A stretch of DNA of 64,000 nt from Maricaulis virginensis (GCF_027922185.1 NZ_BSFE01000009.1:1-64000), one strand, 5' to 3'. Shown: positions 8,393 through 17,108, numbered from the stretch's first letter. Made by a program: numbers and translations. Notes: generated from the sequence alone by a model not told the origin.

Positions 8393-10395
8393 CCTCTCTC
8401 CAAGGCGATATTGTCAATCGAGTAAAGCGCTTCCCAAAGCCATCACAAGCTGCGGAAGCGCTGCAACCGGTTTTTGAGGCAGTAAGCAATGCCCTTCATG
8501 CGATCGAGGACCAGCATGGAGAGAACTTTCAGGATAAAGGTCGAATTGTAGTAACCTTTGCCAATGTGAGCGACGCTGACAAAATAGAGATTACGGTTTC
8601 GGACAACGGCATCGGTCTAGATGGTGACCGCTTTGATGCCTTCTGCAAGACAGATACCCCCTTTAAATTTGATCGCGGCGGAAAAGGCGTAGGGCGGCTT
8701 TTGTGGCTAGATGCATTCAATGAAATTTCCGTAGTCAGCCATTTCGAAAACGACGGTCGCTTATATCGCCGGAGTTTCAAGTTTGGTCTCCGAGATACCG
8801 ATCAAATCTATGAAGAGGAACTGACGGAGATTGGCTCTGGCTCGATCGAAGCCGGGACGGTAGTTAAGTTTTCGGGGCTTCGTGAAAGCGCATATCGGGG
8901 AAAATTTCCTGTTCAGCGCGCTACTATCGTGAAGCATTTCGGCTCCCATTTTTTTGCCGATTTCATTCTTGGTCGTTCCCCTAACATCGTCGTCGATATA
9001 GATGGTGAAAGCGCGGAGTTTCCTGAAGAAATAAAGAAGCTTCAGGTGGAAGATCGAGGTGTCGCAAGCCTCGAAACCGAAGAATTCGGTGAGCTCAATC
9101 TAGCAAGCTTTATCTGTCTTAAGCAGGCTAGCGCGAATTTCGATGGCCAACACCAACTTCATTTGGTTGCAAATGGCCGTACAGTTACTACGCGAAAGAT
9201 TGATGGTCTAATTGGCATTGGGCGATTTGGCTCGGATTCTGACCAAGTATACCATGGTTGTATTTCTGGTGAATTCCTCGACGCCAGAGTCAATCAGGAG
9301 CGAACACAATTTAATTTTGATGAAAACATAGTCGATCAGATCGTCAAAGAATGCGCCGAACATGTTCGGACCAACGCTCTTCACGAAGAAATAGATCGTT
9401 TCGACTCTGAACGATTGGGCGGCCTGCGAGAATTTATCGGTGATTATCCTTCGTTTGGGTTTGAAGAAGCTGAGGCTCTTCTCACTCGAGTTCCGAAGAA
9501 TGCTGTTAAGGACGAGCAATATGCACAGGCGCTAATCCCGATACGCATCAGACGGGACAAAGAACGTAATCAGAAGATTCAGTCCATAGTTTCGCAACTC
9601 GAAGCTGGAGAGGACGTTCCTGATAACTTCGCTGAAACCATACAATCTGCCGCGAATGAAGTCCGGGCAGAGGAGCAAAGGCAACTTACAGAATATGTTC
9701 TGAGAAGAAAAATCGTTCTTGACGTGATGCACGTTCTCATAAGGCGAATTCGTGATCGCGGGGATGACAAAACTGATTTCCACTTGGAAGAAACGCTTCA
9801 CAAATTTATTTGTCCGATGCGAATGAGGGGCGATGATCCAAGCCGCGTTGAAAGTGCGGAACACGATCTGTGGGTGATAGATGAGCGCTTCACATTCACG
9901 AAGTATTTCTCATCGGACATGGAATTCAGAGACATCATCGATGAAGAAACCGGCCGTGAGCGTGCCGACCTACTTATTTATGACCGCCTTCACGGCCTGG
10001 GCGCAGAAGGAGAAGACCCGCTTCGCCGTATGATGCTCGTGGAGTTTAAGAAGCCAGGCCGAAAAGACTATTCTGAAAGATATTCCCCACTCAATCAGGT
10101 TAGCGAGTACATCTCTAAGCTGAAAAACAATGAAATCGAAGATTACCGCGGTAGTCGCATCAGGATTGCAGATGACTGTGTGTTTTACTGTTATGTTGTA
10201 GCGGATATCGTTGGCAAACTGGATATTCATACAAGTACATGGCGTACGACTTCGAATGGGCGAGGTAGAATTCAACCTCTTGAAGGGAAATTTCGTGGTG
10301 TAATTGAGATCGTCGAATGGGCCGATCTCCTCGATGATGCGCGTCTCCGCAATCTCGCTTTTCTGGATGCCGCTGGGCTTAATTTTAAAACCTAG
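8389..10395 (+). CDS. GHKL ATPase fused to a PD-(D/E)XK-like nuclease domain
   Basis: The 668-residue protein begins with a GHKL (gyrase/Hsp90/MutL-type) ATP-binding domain: N-box E30-AVSN-N34, G1 box D72-N-G-I-G76 and G2 box GGKGVGR at 97-103. A MutL/Hsp90-like transducer region and a helical linker follow. Residues about 500-620 contain D527 in ADLLIY, E552-F-K554 in VEFKKPG and Q570 in NQVSEY, the spacing of a PD-(D/E)XK nuclease core. It is the last gene of the hsd operon and is translationally coupled to hsdR by ATGA. I do not recognise a named family. An ATP-gated nuclease acting alongside, or after failure of, type I restriction is the simplest inference. Confidence 0.75.
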   Translation: MTSLQGDIVNRVKRFPKPSQAAEALQPVFEAVSNALHAIEDQHGENFQDKGRIVVTFANVSDADKIEITVSDNGIGLDGDRFDAFCKTDTPFKFDRGGKGVGRLLWLDAFNEISVVSHFENDGRLYRRSFKFGLRDTDQIYEEELTEIGSGSIEAGTVVKFSGLRESAYRGKFPVQRATIVKHFGSHFFADFILGRSPNIVVDIDGESAEFPEEIKKLQVEDRGVASLETEEFGELNLASFICLKQASANFDGQHQLHLVANGRTVTTRKIDGLIGIGRFGSDSDQVYHGCISGEFLDARVNQERTQFNFDENIVDQIVKECAEHVRTNALHEEIDRFDSERLGGLREFIGDYPSFGFEEAEALLTRVPKNAVKDEQYAQALIPIRIRRDKERNQKIQSIVSQLEAGEDVPDNFAETIQSAANEVRAEEQRQLTEYVLRRKIVLDVMHVLIRRIRDRGDDKTDFHLEETLHKFICPMRMRGDDPSRVESAEHDLWVIDERFTFTKYFSSDMEFRDIIDEETGRERADLLIYDRLHGLGAEGEDPLRRMMLVEFKKPGRKDYSERYSPLNQVSEYISKLKNNEIEDYRGSRIRIADDCVFYCYVVADIVGKLDIHTSTWRTTSNGRGRIQPLEGKFRGVIEIVEWADLLDDARLRNLAFLDAAGLNFKT

Positions 10396-10465
10396 CTGCG
10401 TACTAGGAGAGGTCATCTCTCAGGGAGCGTTTTGCGTTTTTGCCGAATTTCACAAGCTCGTTTGG

Positions 10466-11731
10466 CTACCGTTCCCTGTCCAGATTCCGCGATGATCGTG
10501 CTTTCCTGGAGCGTTGCAGATGCATGCGCATTTGCTCATATCTACGTTGATCATCAGTGAGAGCACGTTTCACGTCCGCCTGATGCTGATGCTGTTGTTT
10601 CTGCTCACGGTTCAATTCGTGGCGCTGCTCCAAATGCTCGAAGATAAGTGCATCCAATTCGGAACGGTCACGAACCTGGCACTGCCAAGCCTCTAGTTCA
10701 TTTTGTTTTTTAAGCCGACGCGTCTCGCCCCTTAGCATGTCCCACATACCAGCGATTCCGGAGCGATAGCGGTCTTGCCGTCTTTGGGATTCGACAATCG
10801 TCCGCTTGCGATGACGTTCCTGTAGCGCTTTCCTTTCCGCGATTTGAGTGCGGACAAGCTCTTTGCGCTGCTTGTTTAGAGCCTCACGCTCCACTTTCGC
10901 CTTGGCGCGCCGTTCAGCTTCCAGGCGTTGCATCGCCGGTGTCATGGCCAATGCGATCTCGGCCTTAGCCGCCTCGACGCTCTTTAGAGCGGCAGAGGGT
11001 CCGACCTTTTCGCGAACGGCCTTCGTTTTGATGCCAAGCCACTTAGGCAGGGAATAAATTTCGCAGTCCCGATCGAGGACAACAAAACCACGTCGATCGC
11101 CTTTTGCGAGGGTGAACCCCCGTTCTCCAAGCGCTTGCAACAATGCCAACTTGGAATCAGAGATGGCCCAAGCATCTTGCAGCGCTGATTTGATCGCTCG
11201 TGGGTCCTTCCCAATGCGCCGAGCCTGTTGCCATTCGGCGAGCGAGAAGTTCTTCGGATCACGGGCGTCGCGATCAACGAGGCCGGAAGGCAACTCCCAA
11301 CCATGTTCTCTGTAGATTTCACGGGATACGTCTCGCAGCTTTCGATGAGAATGAGAAAGCTGAATCGCTTTCATATTGATTGTGTCGATCCGGCTCCACA
11401 CAGCATGAGCATGACGACGCCCATTCTTTTCGTGAAAAACGATGGCGCGAGGCTGGCCCTCCAGTCCAAGCTTTTTCTCGACCTTATCGATCGCGGCCTC
11501 AAACTCTGAAACTGCCACCAATTCCTTTTCGGGTGGATTCAGGCTCAGCGAAAACAAGAACTGTTTGCAACGCGTGCCCTTGCTGATCGCCTGTGCTTCA
11601 CCAAAAGCGCCCAGCAGGTCATCGGCGACAAAGCCGCGAAGCTCATAAAGCTCCACGTGATCGTTCTCCTCTTTCATGAGGTGAACCGCCAGGTCTTTCG
11701 CGCCGCCGCGTTGATTGCCATTGAGGATCAT
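10466..11731 (-). CDS. Relaxase/mobilization nuclease (MobP-like)
   Basis: The 421-residue protein has a relaxase domain in its first about 250 residues, with the metal-binding histidines H100, H107 and H109 in FHEKNGRRHAHAVW, followed by a basic, strongly helical coiled-coil tail rich in Arg, Gln and Glu (residues 270-421). Relaxases nick oriT and lead single-stranded DNA to a recipient cell through a conjugative machine supplied in trans. It overlaps mobC as ATGA. No type IV secretion genes are visible, so the element would be mobilizable rather than self-transmissible, as far as the window shows. It converges on the GHKL-nuclease gene across 70 bp. Confidence 0.85.
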   Translation of the reverse strand: MILNGNQRGGAKDLAVHLMKEENDHVELYELRGFVADDLLGAFGEAQAISKGTRCKQFLFSLSLNPPEKELVAVSEFEAAIDKVEKKLGLEGQPRAIVFHEKNGRRHAHAVWSRIDTINMKAIQLSHSHRKLRDVSREIYREHGWELPSGLVDRDARDPKNFSLAEWQQARRIGKDPRAIKSALQDAWAISDSKLALLQALGERGFTLAKGDRRGFVVLDRDCEIYSLPKWLGIKTKAVREKVGPSAALKSVEAAKAEIALAMTPAMQRLEAERRAKAKVEREALNKQRKELVRTQIAERKALQERHRKRTIVESQRRQDRYRSGIAGMWDMLRGETRRLKKQNELEAWQCQVRDRSELDALIFEHLEQRHELNREQKQQHQHQADVKRALTDDQRRYEQMRMHLQRSRKARSSRNLDRER

Positions 11732-12171
11732 GACGGCCCCCCAGTGCCCGTCCGAAGTGCCCTCATGAGTTCTTCGCGCATGGTCTGAATATCAGCGCAT
11801 GCGCTTACCAGTTCAGCTTCAAGATCAGGCCCCAACGGCAGTGTTCCGTTGTTGATGCCTTTTGCAATCTGATTGAGATTGGAGGCGAGGCGTGAATTGC
11901 CCAAGATGCTCAACGCTCTTGCCAGAGCTATACGGTCAACAGTTGGCCTGCGTTGGCGTGACTTTCGCGGCTCTGCATCATCACCGAACAGGCGCTTTCT
12001 CATGTAAGCGCCGAGGGACATGCCATTGGCCATGTGTTCGAGCTTTGCGCGCTCTCCAACGGTCAAGCGCAGGGAGAATGGCGGTGCGGGCTTGGATTTG
12101 TCTTGTTGCGCCGCAGCAGTCTTGAAACGGGCGCTAACGCCCATCTTTGCTGCTTTCTCTAGGCCGCTCAT
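11728..12171 (-). CDS. mobC: MobC-like relaxosome accessory protein
   Basis: The 147-residue protein matches the MobC pattern: a basic N-terminus, a short strand (FSLRLTVGERAKLEHMA) resembling a ribbon-helix-helix, then RKRLFG, and a C-terminal helix with LGNSRLASNLNQIAKGINNGTL, the conserved NQIAK segment of MobC proteins. MobC helps open DNA at the transfer origin for the relaxase. It sits immediately upstream of, and overlaps, the relaxase start. A candidate transfer origin lies directly upstream of its own start codon at 12171. Confidence 0.8.
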   Translation of the reverse strand: MSGLEKAAKMGVSARFKTAAAQQDKSKPAPPFSLRLTVGERAKLEHMANGMSLGAYMRKRLFGDDAEPRKSRQRRPTVDRIALARALSILGNSRLASNLNQIAKGINNGTLPLGPDLEAELVSACADIQTMREELMRALRTGTGGPS

Positions 12172-12296
12172 AGGTGCGGCCCCTTTGGCTTCTCAGAGAT
12201 AGCCTTGAAGTCTATCTCAGAGTGTTTGAGTTGGTGCTCCCAATCCTGTAATGTTTCAAATAGCGCGTTCGAAGAATTACCTTCAAGGCGCGCCAT
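12168..12296 (-). CDS. Possible small ORF coupled to mobC
   Basis: A 42-codon frame (MARLEGNSSNALFE at its start) ends in TGA overlapping the mobC ATG. It could be a leader that couples translation into mobC. Upstream the same frame stays open to 12707 through palindromes and repeats, which does not look like a real protein. The stretch also contains the inverted repeat and nic-like site of the proposed oriT, so a non-coding role is at least as likely. Confidence 0.25.
   Translation of the reverse strand: MARLEGNSSNALFETLQDWEHQLKHSEIDFKAISEKPKGPHL
12196..12249 (+). other. Candidate transfer origin (oriT)
   Basis: A perfect 7-bp inverted repeat (GAGATAG at 12196-12202, CTATCTC at 12212-12218) is followed 24 nt later by AATCCTGT at 12242-12249. 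ATCCTG followed by a pyrimidine is the nic core of IncP-type, MOB-P transfer origins, and an inverted repeat next to it is the usual relaxosome binding site. Position immediately upstream of mobC and the relaxase fits. The first base of the consensus (a pyrimidine) is A here. This is an inference from motif and place. Confidence 0.45.
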
Positions 12297-12416
12297 TTTT
12301 CTGATCTCACGACAGTTCGCTTCGCGAACGTCTCCGATGGGGCGGCCTGACCGGCCGGCGCGCGGTCGCGCTTGCGAACCCTTTGGGTTCGGAATGGCTC
12401 CTTCAAGGCGCGCCAT
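12280..12416. repeat. 17-bp direct repeats enclosing two hairpins
   Basis: The 17-mer CCTTCAAGGCGCGCCAT occurs at 12280-12296 and 12400-12416. Between the copies are two perfect hairpins: GTTCGC-TTC-GCGAAC at 12315-12329 and CGAACCC-TTT-GGGTTCG at 12375-12391. They lie at the edge of the low-GC island and may be relaxosome, recombination or transcript-stability structures. Confidence 0.6.
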
Positions 12417-12507
12417 CTCTTTCTTTGTTCCCGTTCCGCTCGACCCGAGCCTGTCGCCGATCCCGGCGTCGGGGTCGATGCTCACATGGAACGCGCTCAG
12501 GGCTGCG
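12411..12507. repeat. 97-nt palindromic direct repeat, copy 1
   Basis: This copy matches 12534-12630 with only two substitutions. It contains a nested palindrome: TCGACCC and GGGTCGA outer arms around a CGCCG/CGGCG inner stem, like REP-type elements of alphaproteobacterial genomes. Stops-free reading in several frames is a product of its GC-rich palindromic make-up, so no gene is called. The rest of the 12297-12762 gap holds the short repeats, hairpins and the terminator at 12687. Confidence 0.8.
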
Positions 12508-12533
12508 GGATATGGGCTCGATCTCGCCCGATC

Positions 12534-12630
12534 CGCCATCTCTTTCTTTGTTCCCGCTCCGCTCGACCCGAGCCTGTCGCCGATCCCGGCGTCGGGGTCG
12601 ATGCTCACATGGAACGCGCTCGGGGCTGCG
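12534..12630. repeat. 97-nt palindromic direct repeat, copy 2
   Basis: Second copy, offset by 123 nt from the first, with differences only at one C/T and one G/A position. The same nested palindrome is retained in both copies, which suggests that the structure and not a protein is conserved. Confidence 0.8.
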
Positions 12631-12686
12631 AGGAGCGCACCCGTCGGGTTCGGAAGCCTGCTTCTTTCCCCCGTTTGACCTGACCG

Positions 12687-12719
12687 AAAAAGAAACGGCG
12701 GGCGCATGGCCCGCCGTTT
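12687..12719 (-). terminator. Rho-independent terminator of the Oar-like receptor gene
   Basis: Perfect 11-bp stem AAACGGCGGGC / GCCCGCCGTTT with a 5-nt loop. On the minus strand it is followed by a C and five T residues. It lies 43 nt past the receptor stop codon at 12763. Confidence 0.85.
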
Positions 12720-12762
12720 CCCAGCCCGGTGCCGCCGTCAGGACCGGCGGCATCCCCCCGGT

Positions 12763-15723
12763 CTAGAAGGTCCAGCTCAGTCCGAAGCGGACAGAACGCG
12801 GCGCCTGATAGGTCCGCGGCGCGCCATAGTTCGGATCCGGCACGTTGAGCGCCGTCTCGCCGATTTCGCGGATGTCGGTGACGCCCGAGCTGTCGAAGAC
12901 ATTGAAGATGTCCATACGCAACACGGGTTCGCCGCCCAGCGGCAGGTCCACCGGCCGGTAGATGAAGGCCAGATCGACATTATAGATCCAGTCGCTCTCC
13001 AGCTGGCTGCCGCGCGGGGTCGGCTGGCTGTTGCAGAAGAAGGACTCGGACTCGTAGGCCTGCGCGAAATCGTCCGTCGGGTGGAAGCCGATACAGCCGA
13101 AGCGCCGCGGCGAGGTCGCCTGCATTGCCGCACCGACGGAGAACTGGTCGGTGAAGGCATAATTCCCCCACAGCTTGATCTTGTGGGCGCGGTGGTTGGG
13201 CAGCAGGCCATCGGAATTGTCGGTCAGACCCGGCTGGTCGAAGGAGGTCGTGATCCCCGCATCGTCCTGGCCATTGTCCGACTTCACCGTCCCCTCGTAA
13301 TTGCCCTCGCTGCGCGACAGCGTCCAGGACCCGTGCAGGTCCCAGCCATTATCGAAGGCCCGGTCGAAGGTCAGCGTCAGGGCTTCATAGGTCCGCGTCG
13401 GCGTGGGATAACCGAGATCCGCGGCGCTCAGGTCGACGGTCTCGTCCAGCTCGGGCAGGTAGACCCGCATGTCCTCGCCGGGGTTGGTCAGCACATACTG
13501 GTGGAAACCCGTCCAGACATCCTCGCAGGGCGTACCGCCCACCGTGATACCGTTGGCATTGCAGTAGGCGATGACGGCAGCATCGATCGCCACGTCTTCC
13601 AGCGTCACGCCGAGGTCGCGATAGGTGTAGCTGGCGCTGAAGTCCCACAGATCGTTCATCATCCAGCGCGCACCGATGATGAATTCATCCACATACATCG
13701 GATCGAGATACTGATCAGTCACCGCCCGCGTGTCCGGCACCGTCCCGTCACCGAACAGCTCTTCCAGGAACGGTCCGCCTTCGAGTTGCGGTACGTCGTT
13801 CGCGTCCAGCCCGGTGAACTGGTACCAGTCCTGGGTGAAGAGCTCGGCGCCCGCCATGCGGATATTCGTGTTGGTGGCGACAGGCAGGAAGTAGCGGCCA
13901 TAGAAGCCGAACAGCTCCAGCGATCCGTCTCCGAAATAGTCGTAGGACACGCCCAGGCGCGGGGCCAGCTGGTCCTCGATCCGGGTGAAGGTGTCGCCAC
14001 TGGCATTGCGATTGTCGAAGGTCTCGTTGCGCAGCCCGATATTGACGTTCAGCTGATCCGTGACCTGCCAGGAATCCTGGATGTAGAAGGCCGTCTGGAT
14101 CGTCTCGAACGACCCGCCACGATCAAGCTGGCGAACGCGGACACATTCGCGCCCAGCCTGACCGCCCTGGGCTTCGCAGGACACAGGGTCATAAAGACGA
14201 TAATAGACGCCGCCCGAGTAGAAGGAGCGGTCTTCGGCCGTCAGCGTCTCCCGGTCGACGCCGATGCGGATGTTGTGCTCTCCGAAGAAGTTCGCATAGA
14301 TGTCGGCATCGGCCCGGATCAGTTCGCGCGTGTCATTGCCTTCGGCCGGGACGAGCTCACCCCAGTTGCCCAGCTGAATGACCGGGCCGCTGGTATCCCG
14401 GGCATCCAGGATCGCCGGATTGCCATCCGTGCTGCCCGCAATGGTCTGGTTGAACGTCTGGCGGCCAGCCGTCACGGACACGGTAAGCCAGTCGGTCATG
14501 GCACCGGAATAGCGCAGGATGTTGACATCCCCGCCTTCCAGGAAGTTGGTCTGGGCGACGGGCGTGCGGCTTTCGATTTCGGTCCGGTCTGCGTTGAAGG
14601 TGACATCGCTGGCCTCGCGCACCGTTGCACGATCGTCGGAAAAGCTCGTCCAGGCGAAGGTATGCCCCTCGAACAGATTCACATCGAGACGGAAGCCGAA
14701 GAAGGGGTCGTCCGTGCGATCGACTTCCTCGCGGCCGGCCTCGGTGATGTTGATCGCCTCGATCAGGCGCGGCGAATACAGGCCGTAGATGAAGACCCGG
14801 TCTTCAATGATCGGCCCGGAAACCCAGAAATCGCTCTCCAGCGTCATGCGCTGATCGAACTGGTTGGCCTGGGCATAGGTCGTCGGCGAATCCTCGCGAA
14901 GCTCGTCCGGCGAGTAGAAGATATTGAACCCGTAGTGCCATTCATTCGTGCCGGAGCGGGTCACGGCATTCACCACCCCGCCGGTCGAACGCCCGAACTC
15001 GGCCTGATAACCGCCGGACTTGATCTCGAGCTGGTCATACAGCTGGAAAGGCACGGCCGACGCACCGAGGAAGTTCCGGAAGTCGGTGATATTCATGCCG
15101 TCGACATAGAAGGCATTCTCGCCCGGCGAAGCCCCGGAGATCGAGGCGAAACCCGTGCTCAGCCCCTCCTCGAAATCATTGTCGCCGATCACCGTGCCTG
15201 GTGCGAGCAGGGTGAGCGACGTGACGTCACGGCCGATCGGCACCTGTTCGAACACCGCCTGGACATCAATGTCCAGCCCGGTCTCGGAGGCCTGGAACAC
15301 ATCGACCTGCACCGCCTGACCCGTCACGGTAATCACGTCCTCGGCCATCCCCGCCGGCAGGACAAACTCGTAGGCTGCCGACGAGCCCACCGAGACCCGG
15401 ACACCATCATCGGACACAGTCTGGTAACCGGCCCCGGCGGCCGTCAGTGTGTAATTTCCAACCTCCAGGCGGCCGATGAAGAAGCGGCCATCGGCGCCGG
15501 TCGTGACGGTGCGCGTCGAGCCCCGGTCGCTGGACACGGCAGTGACGGTCGCGCCGGACACCGGATTGCCGGCCTCATCCAGAACCGTACCGCCAACACC
15601 CCCTGTTGTGTAGGACTGCGCCAGCACTGCCGGTGCAGTCATGACGGAGACCCCGGTCACGGCCGAAAGGGCGAGCCCGAAACAGGCAGTGGTGCCCAGA
15701 AGCGTTTTTTTGATCGCGTTCAT
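12763..15723 (-). CDS. TonB-dependent receptor with carboxypeptidase-regulatory-like domain (Oar-like)
   Basis: An outer-membrane TonB-gated transporter of 986 residues. The ATG at 15723 gives a signal peptide (MNAIKKTLL, hydrophobic core, cut near VLAQS) and follows a GGGGGA ribosome site; longer upstream frames lack this. After the signal come a carboxypeptidase-regulatory-like beta-sandwich (GTVLDEAGNPVSGATV ... GRFFIGRLEVGNYTL), a plug domain (IGRDVTSLTLLAPGTV, then YVDGMNITDF) and a beta-barrel ending in the aromatic C-terminus SWTF. The substrate is unknown; Oar-type receptors in alphaproteobacteria often import peptides or large ligands. A strong terminator follows. The neighbouring LytTR regulator gene is upstream in the same direction across 190 bp. 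Confidence 0.93.
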   Translation of the reverse strand: MNAIKKTLLGTTACFGLALSAVTGVSVMTAPAVLAQSYTTGGVGGTVLDEAGNPVSGATVTAVSSDRGSTRTVTTGADGRFFIGRLEVGNYTLTAAGAGYQTVSDDGVRVSVGSSAAYEFVLPAGMAEDVITVTGQAVQVDVFQASETGLDIDVQAVFEQVPIGRDVTSLTLLAPGTVIGDNDFEEGLSTGFASISGASPGENAFYVDGMNITDFRNFLGASAVPFQLYDQLEIKSGGYQAEFGRSTGGVVNAVTRSGTNEWHYGFNIFYSPDELREDSPTTYAQANQFDQRMTLESDFWVSGPIIEDRVFIYGLYSPRLIEAINITEAGREEVDRTDDPFFGFRLDVNLFEGHTFAWTSFSDDRATVREASDVTFNADRTEIESRTPVAQTNFLEGGDVNILRYSGAMTDWLTVSVTAGRQTFNQTIAGSTDGNPAILDARDTSGPVIQLGNWGELVPAEGNDTRELIRADADIYANFFGEHNIRIGVDRETLTAEDRSFYSGGVYYRLYDPVSCEAQGGQAGRECVRVRQLDRGGSFETIQTAFYIQDSWQVTDQLNVNIGLRNETFDNRNASGDTFTRIEDQLAPRLGVSYDYFGDGSLELFGFYGRYFLPVATNTNIRMAGAELFTQDWYQFTGLDANDVPQLEGGPFLEELFGDGTVPDTRAVTDQYLDPMYVDEFIIGARWMMNDLWDFSASYTYRDLGVTLEDVAIDAAVIAYCNANGITVGGTPCEDVWTGFHQYVLTNPGEDMRVYLPELDETVDLSAADLGYPTPTRTYEALTLTFDRAFDNGWDLHGSWTLSRSEGNYEGTVKSDNGQDDAGITTSFDQPGLTDNSDGLLPNHRAHKIKLWGNYAFTDQFSVGAAMQATSPRRFGCIGFHPTDDFAQAYESESFFCNSQPTPRGSQLESDWIYNVDLAFIYRPVDLPLGGEPVLRMDIFNVFDSSGVTDIREIGETALNVPDPNYGAPRTYQAPRSVRFGLSWTF

Positions 15724-15913
15724 ATTATCCCCCGAGGCCGGTCGGGCCGGCACTCTTGTTTGCTGGTCGATGGCCAGCGGGCCGGGGTCCTTTCGGACAT
15801 GCGGACGGGCGCTGGCGGGTCGATCCGACCAGTGCGGGTGAACACGTCTCAATCTGAATGGGTCGAACGGGAGCGGTGCGTTGCCGGCAACGGGCAAGGA
15901 TGCGGATGGGAGG

Positions 15914-16720
15914 TCAGGCTGACGAAGCGGCCGCCGTGCTATTCAGAGCCGCCATCAGCGCCGCGCTTCCGGTCGCGCTGACGGGAAGAACCTGGCCGCT
16001 GCGAAGCCGGACCGATGCGATCCGCTCACGGCGCTGTTCGGTCGAAACGACATCCGAGGGACGCACGAAATGCGATCGGTGCACCTGGACGAAACCCTGT
16101 CCGTCGAGCATCTGCGCCATCTCGATCATGGTCGCACGGTGCAGCACTTCACGCCCTGAGCGGTCGACAAGGGCTACATAGTTGCCCTGTGCGGACACAA
16201 TAACGATATCATCCAGTGCCACATAATCGGTGCGTCCGGCCGACCGTACGGCCAGGCGCGCCGTCCGGCCTCCCCGCGTCGTGTCGCCACTGCGCTGAAC
16301 CAGGCCCTTCAGCTGGGCTCCGGCCAGATAGGCCATCCCCGTGAAGGTCGGCAGCATCAGCCAGAACAGGGAGGGTGTGGATGCCACGAGTGTCTGGGCC
16401 GGCACGCCTGTGTAGGCAGACAGAGCCAGCACCGTCCAGAAATAGTCCGCCATCGAGAATATCGCGACGACGCCGGCCGCTTCGACACAGCGGCGCCAGG
16501 CCGGACTGCCTGCAAGCGCGTGACGCAGTCCCACCAGCGCACCTGCGATGATCGCAGGCAGGGCAATCGCGGAAAACACGGATTGATGCCGGACGCCCAG
16601 CGCGAAGCTGGGCGGGGCGCCGTCGGACACGGCTTCCTGGTACTGCACGGCGACGAAGACAAGAACGAGAACCGCCCAGACGATGCAGCCGCCGGCGACA
16701 ACGCGCAGCGTCCAGCGCAT
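15914..16720 (-). CDS. Membrane-anchored LytTR transcription regulator
   Basis: The ATG at 16720 (behind CAGGGGT) gives 268 residues: four hydrophobic segments in the first about 150 (for example VVAGGCIVWAVLVLVFVAV and AIALPAIIAGALVGL), then a LytTR DNA-binding domain from about residue 170 (VALDDIVIVSAQGNYVALVD ... HRATMIEMAQML ... VQVHRSHFVRPSDV). It lacks a receiver or kinase domain, so a membrane signal probably acts directly on the DNA-binding part. It is divergent from a second LytTR gene and lies upstream of the Oar-like receptor, a plausible target. A start further upstream is possible but would add an unlikely Arg-rich leader. Confidence 0.85.
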   Translation of the reverse strand: MRWTLRVVAGGCIVWAVLVLVFVAVQYQEAVSDGAPPSFALGVRHQSVFSAIALPAIIAGALVGLRHALAGSPAWRRCVEAAGVVAIFSMADYFWTVLALSAYTGVPAQTLVASTPSLFWLMLPTFTGMAYLAGAQLKGLVQRSGDTTRGGRTARLAVRSAGRTDYVALDDIVIVSAQGNYVALVDRSGREVLHRATMIEMAQMLDGQGFVQVHRSHFVRPSDVVSTEQRRERIASVRLRSGQVLPVSATGSAALMAALNSTAAASSA

Positions 16721-17108
16721 CGGGACACCCCTGCCATGTAGATCTGGAAACTGCGTCGCCACGCCGCGCCTCCCCACGCCTTCAACCGCCCTGAACACCC
16801 CGCAGAGCCTGTCATCCGGAGCATGACGGCGACCACGCGGGGGGCTTACATTTCTGTCACGTCGCATGCCCCGCACGTAGCAAGGGAGAGGCGCCGGCCC
16901 GCCCGCAATTGCGCCGAATTACGGCCACCTGTTGCGAGCGGCGTCGGATAACGACGAACGGCGGCGCCCGGGTTTAACCCGCCAGCGCCTGTGACGAACC
17001 CGGACACCCTGAAAGCCGTCACTTGCCCGGGATGGGCATATAGGCATGCCCGAAACAGCGCGGTAGCCAATCCATCACGTTATTCAGTGCGTTATGTGGA
17101 GGACTGCC
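16721..17108. promoter_or_regulatory. Divergent promoter region between two LytTR genes
   Basis: This 388-bp gap has no convincing gene. It holds a GGGCAT / ATGCCC inverted repeat at 17034-17051 that could be an operator. No clear -35/-10 pair was recognised. The remaining sequence is GC-rich and featureless to the eye. Confidence 0.4.

Noticed and set aside
12205..12753. Several overlapping open frames on both strands, 64-179 codons
   Set aside because: They run through palindromic direct repeats, have no family features and no ribosome sites; openness comes from the GC-rich repeat.
12706..15981. A 1091-codon plus-strand frame
   Set aside because: It is the antisense shadow of the Oar-like receptor gene, whose domains and signal peptide are clear on the minus strand.
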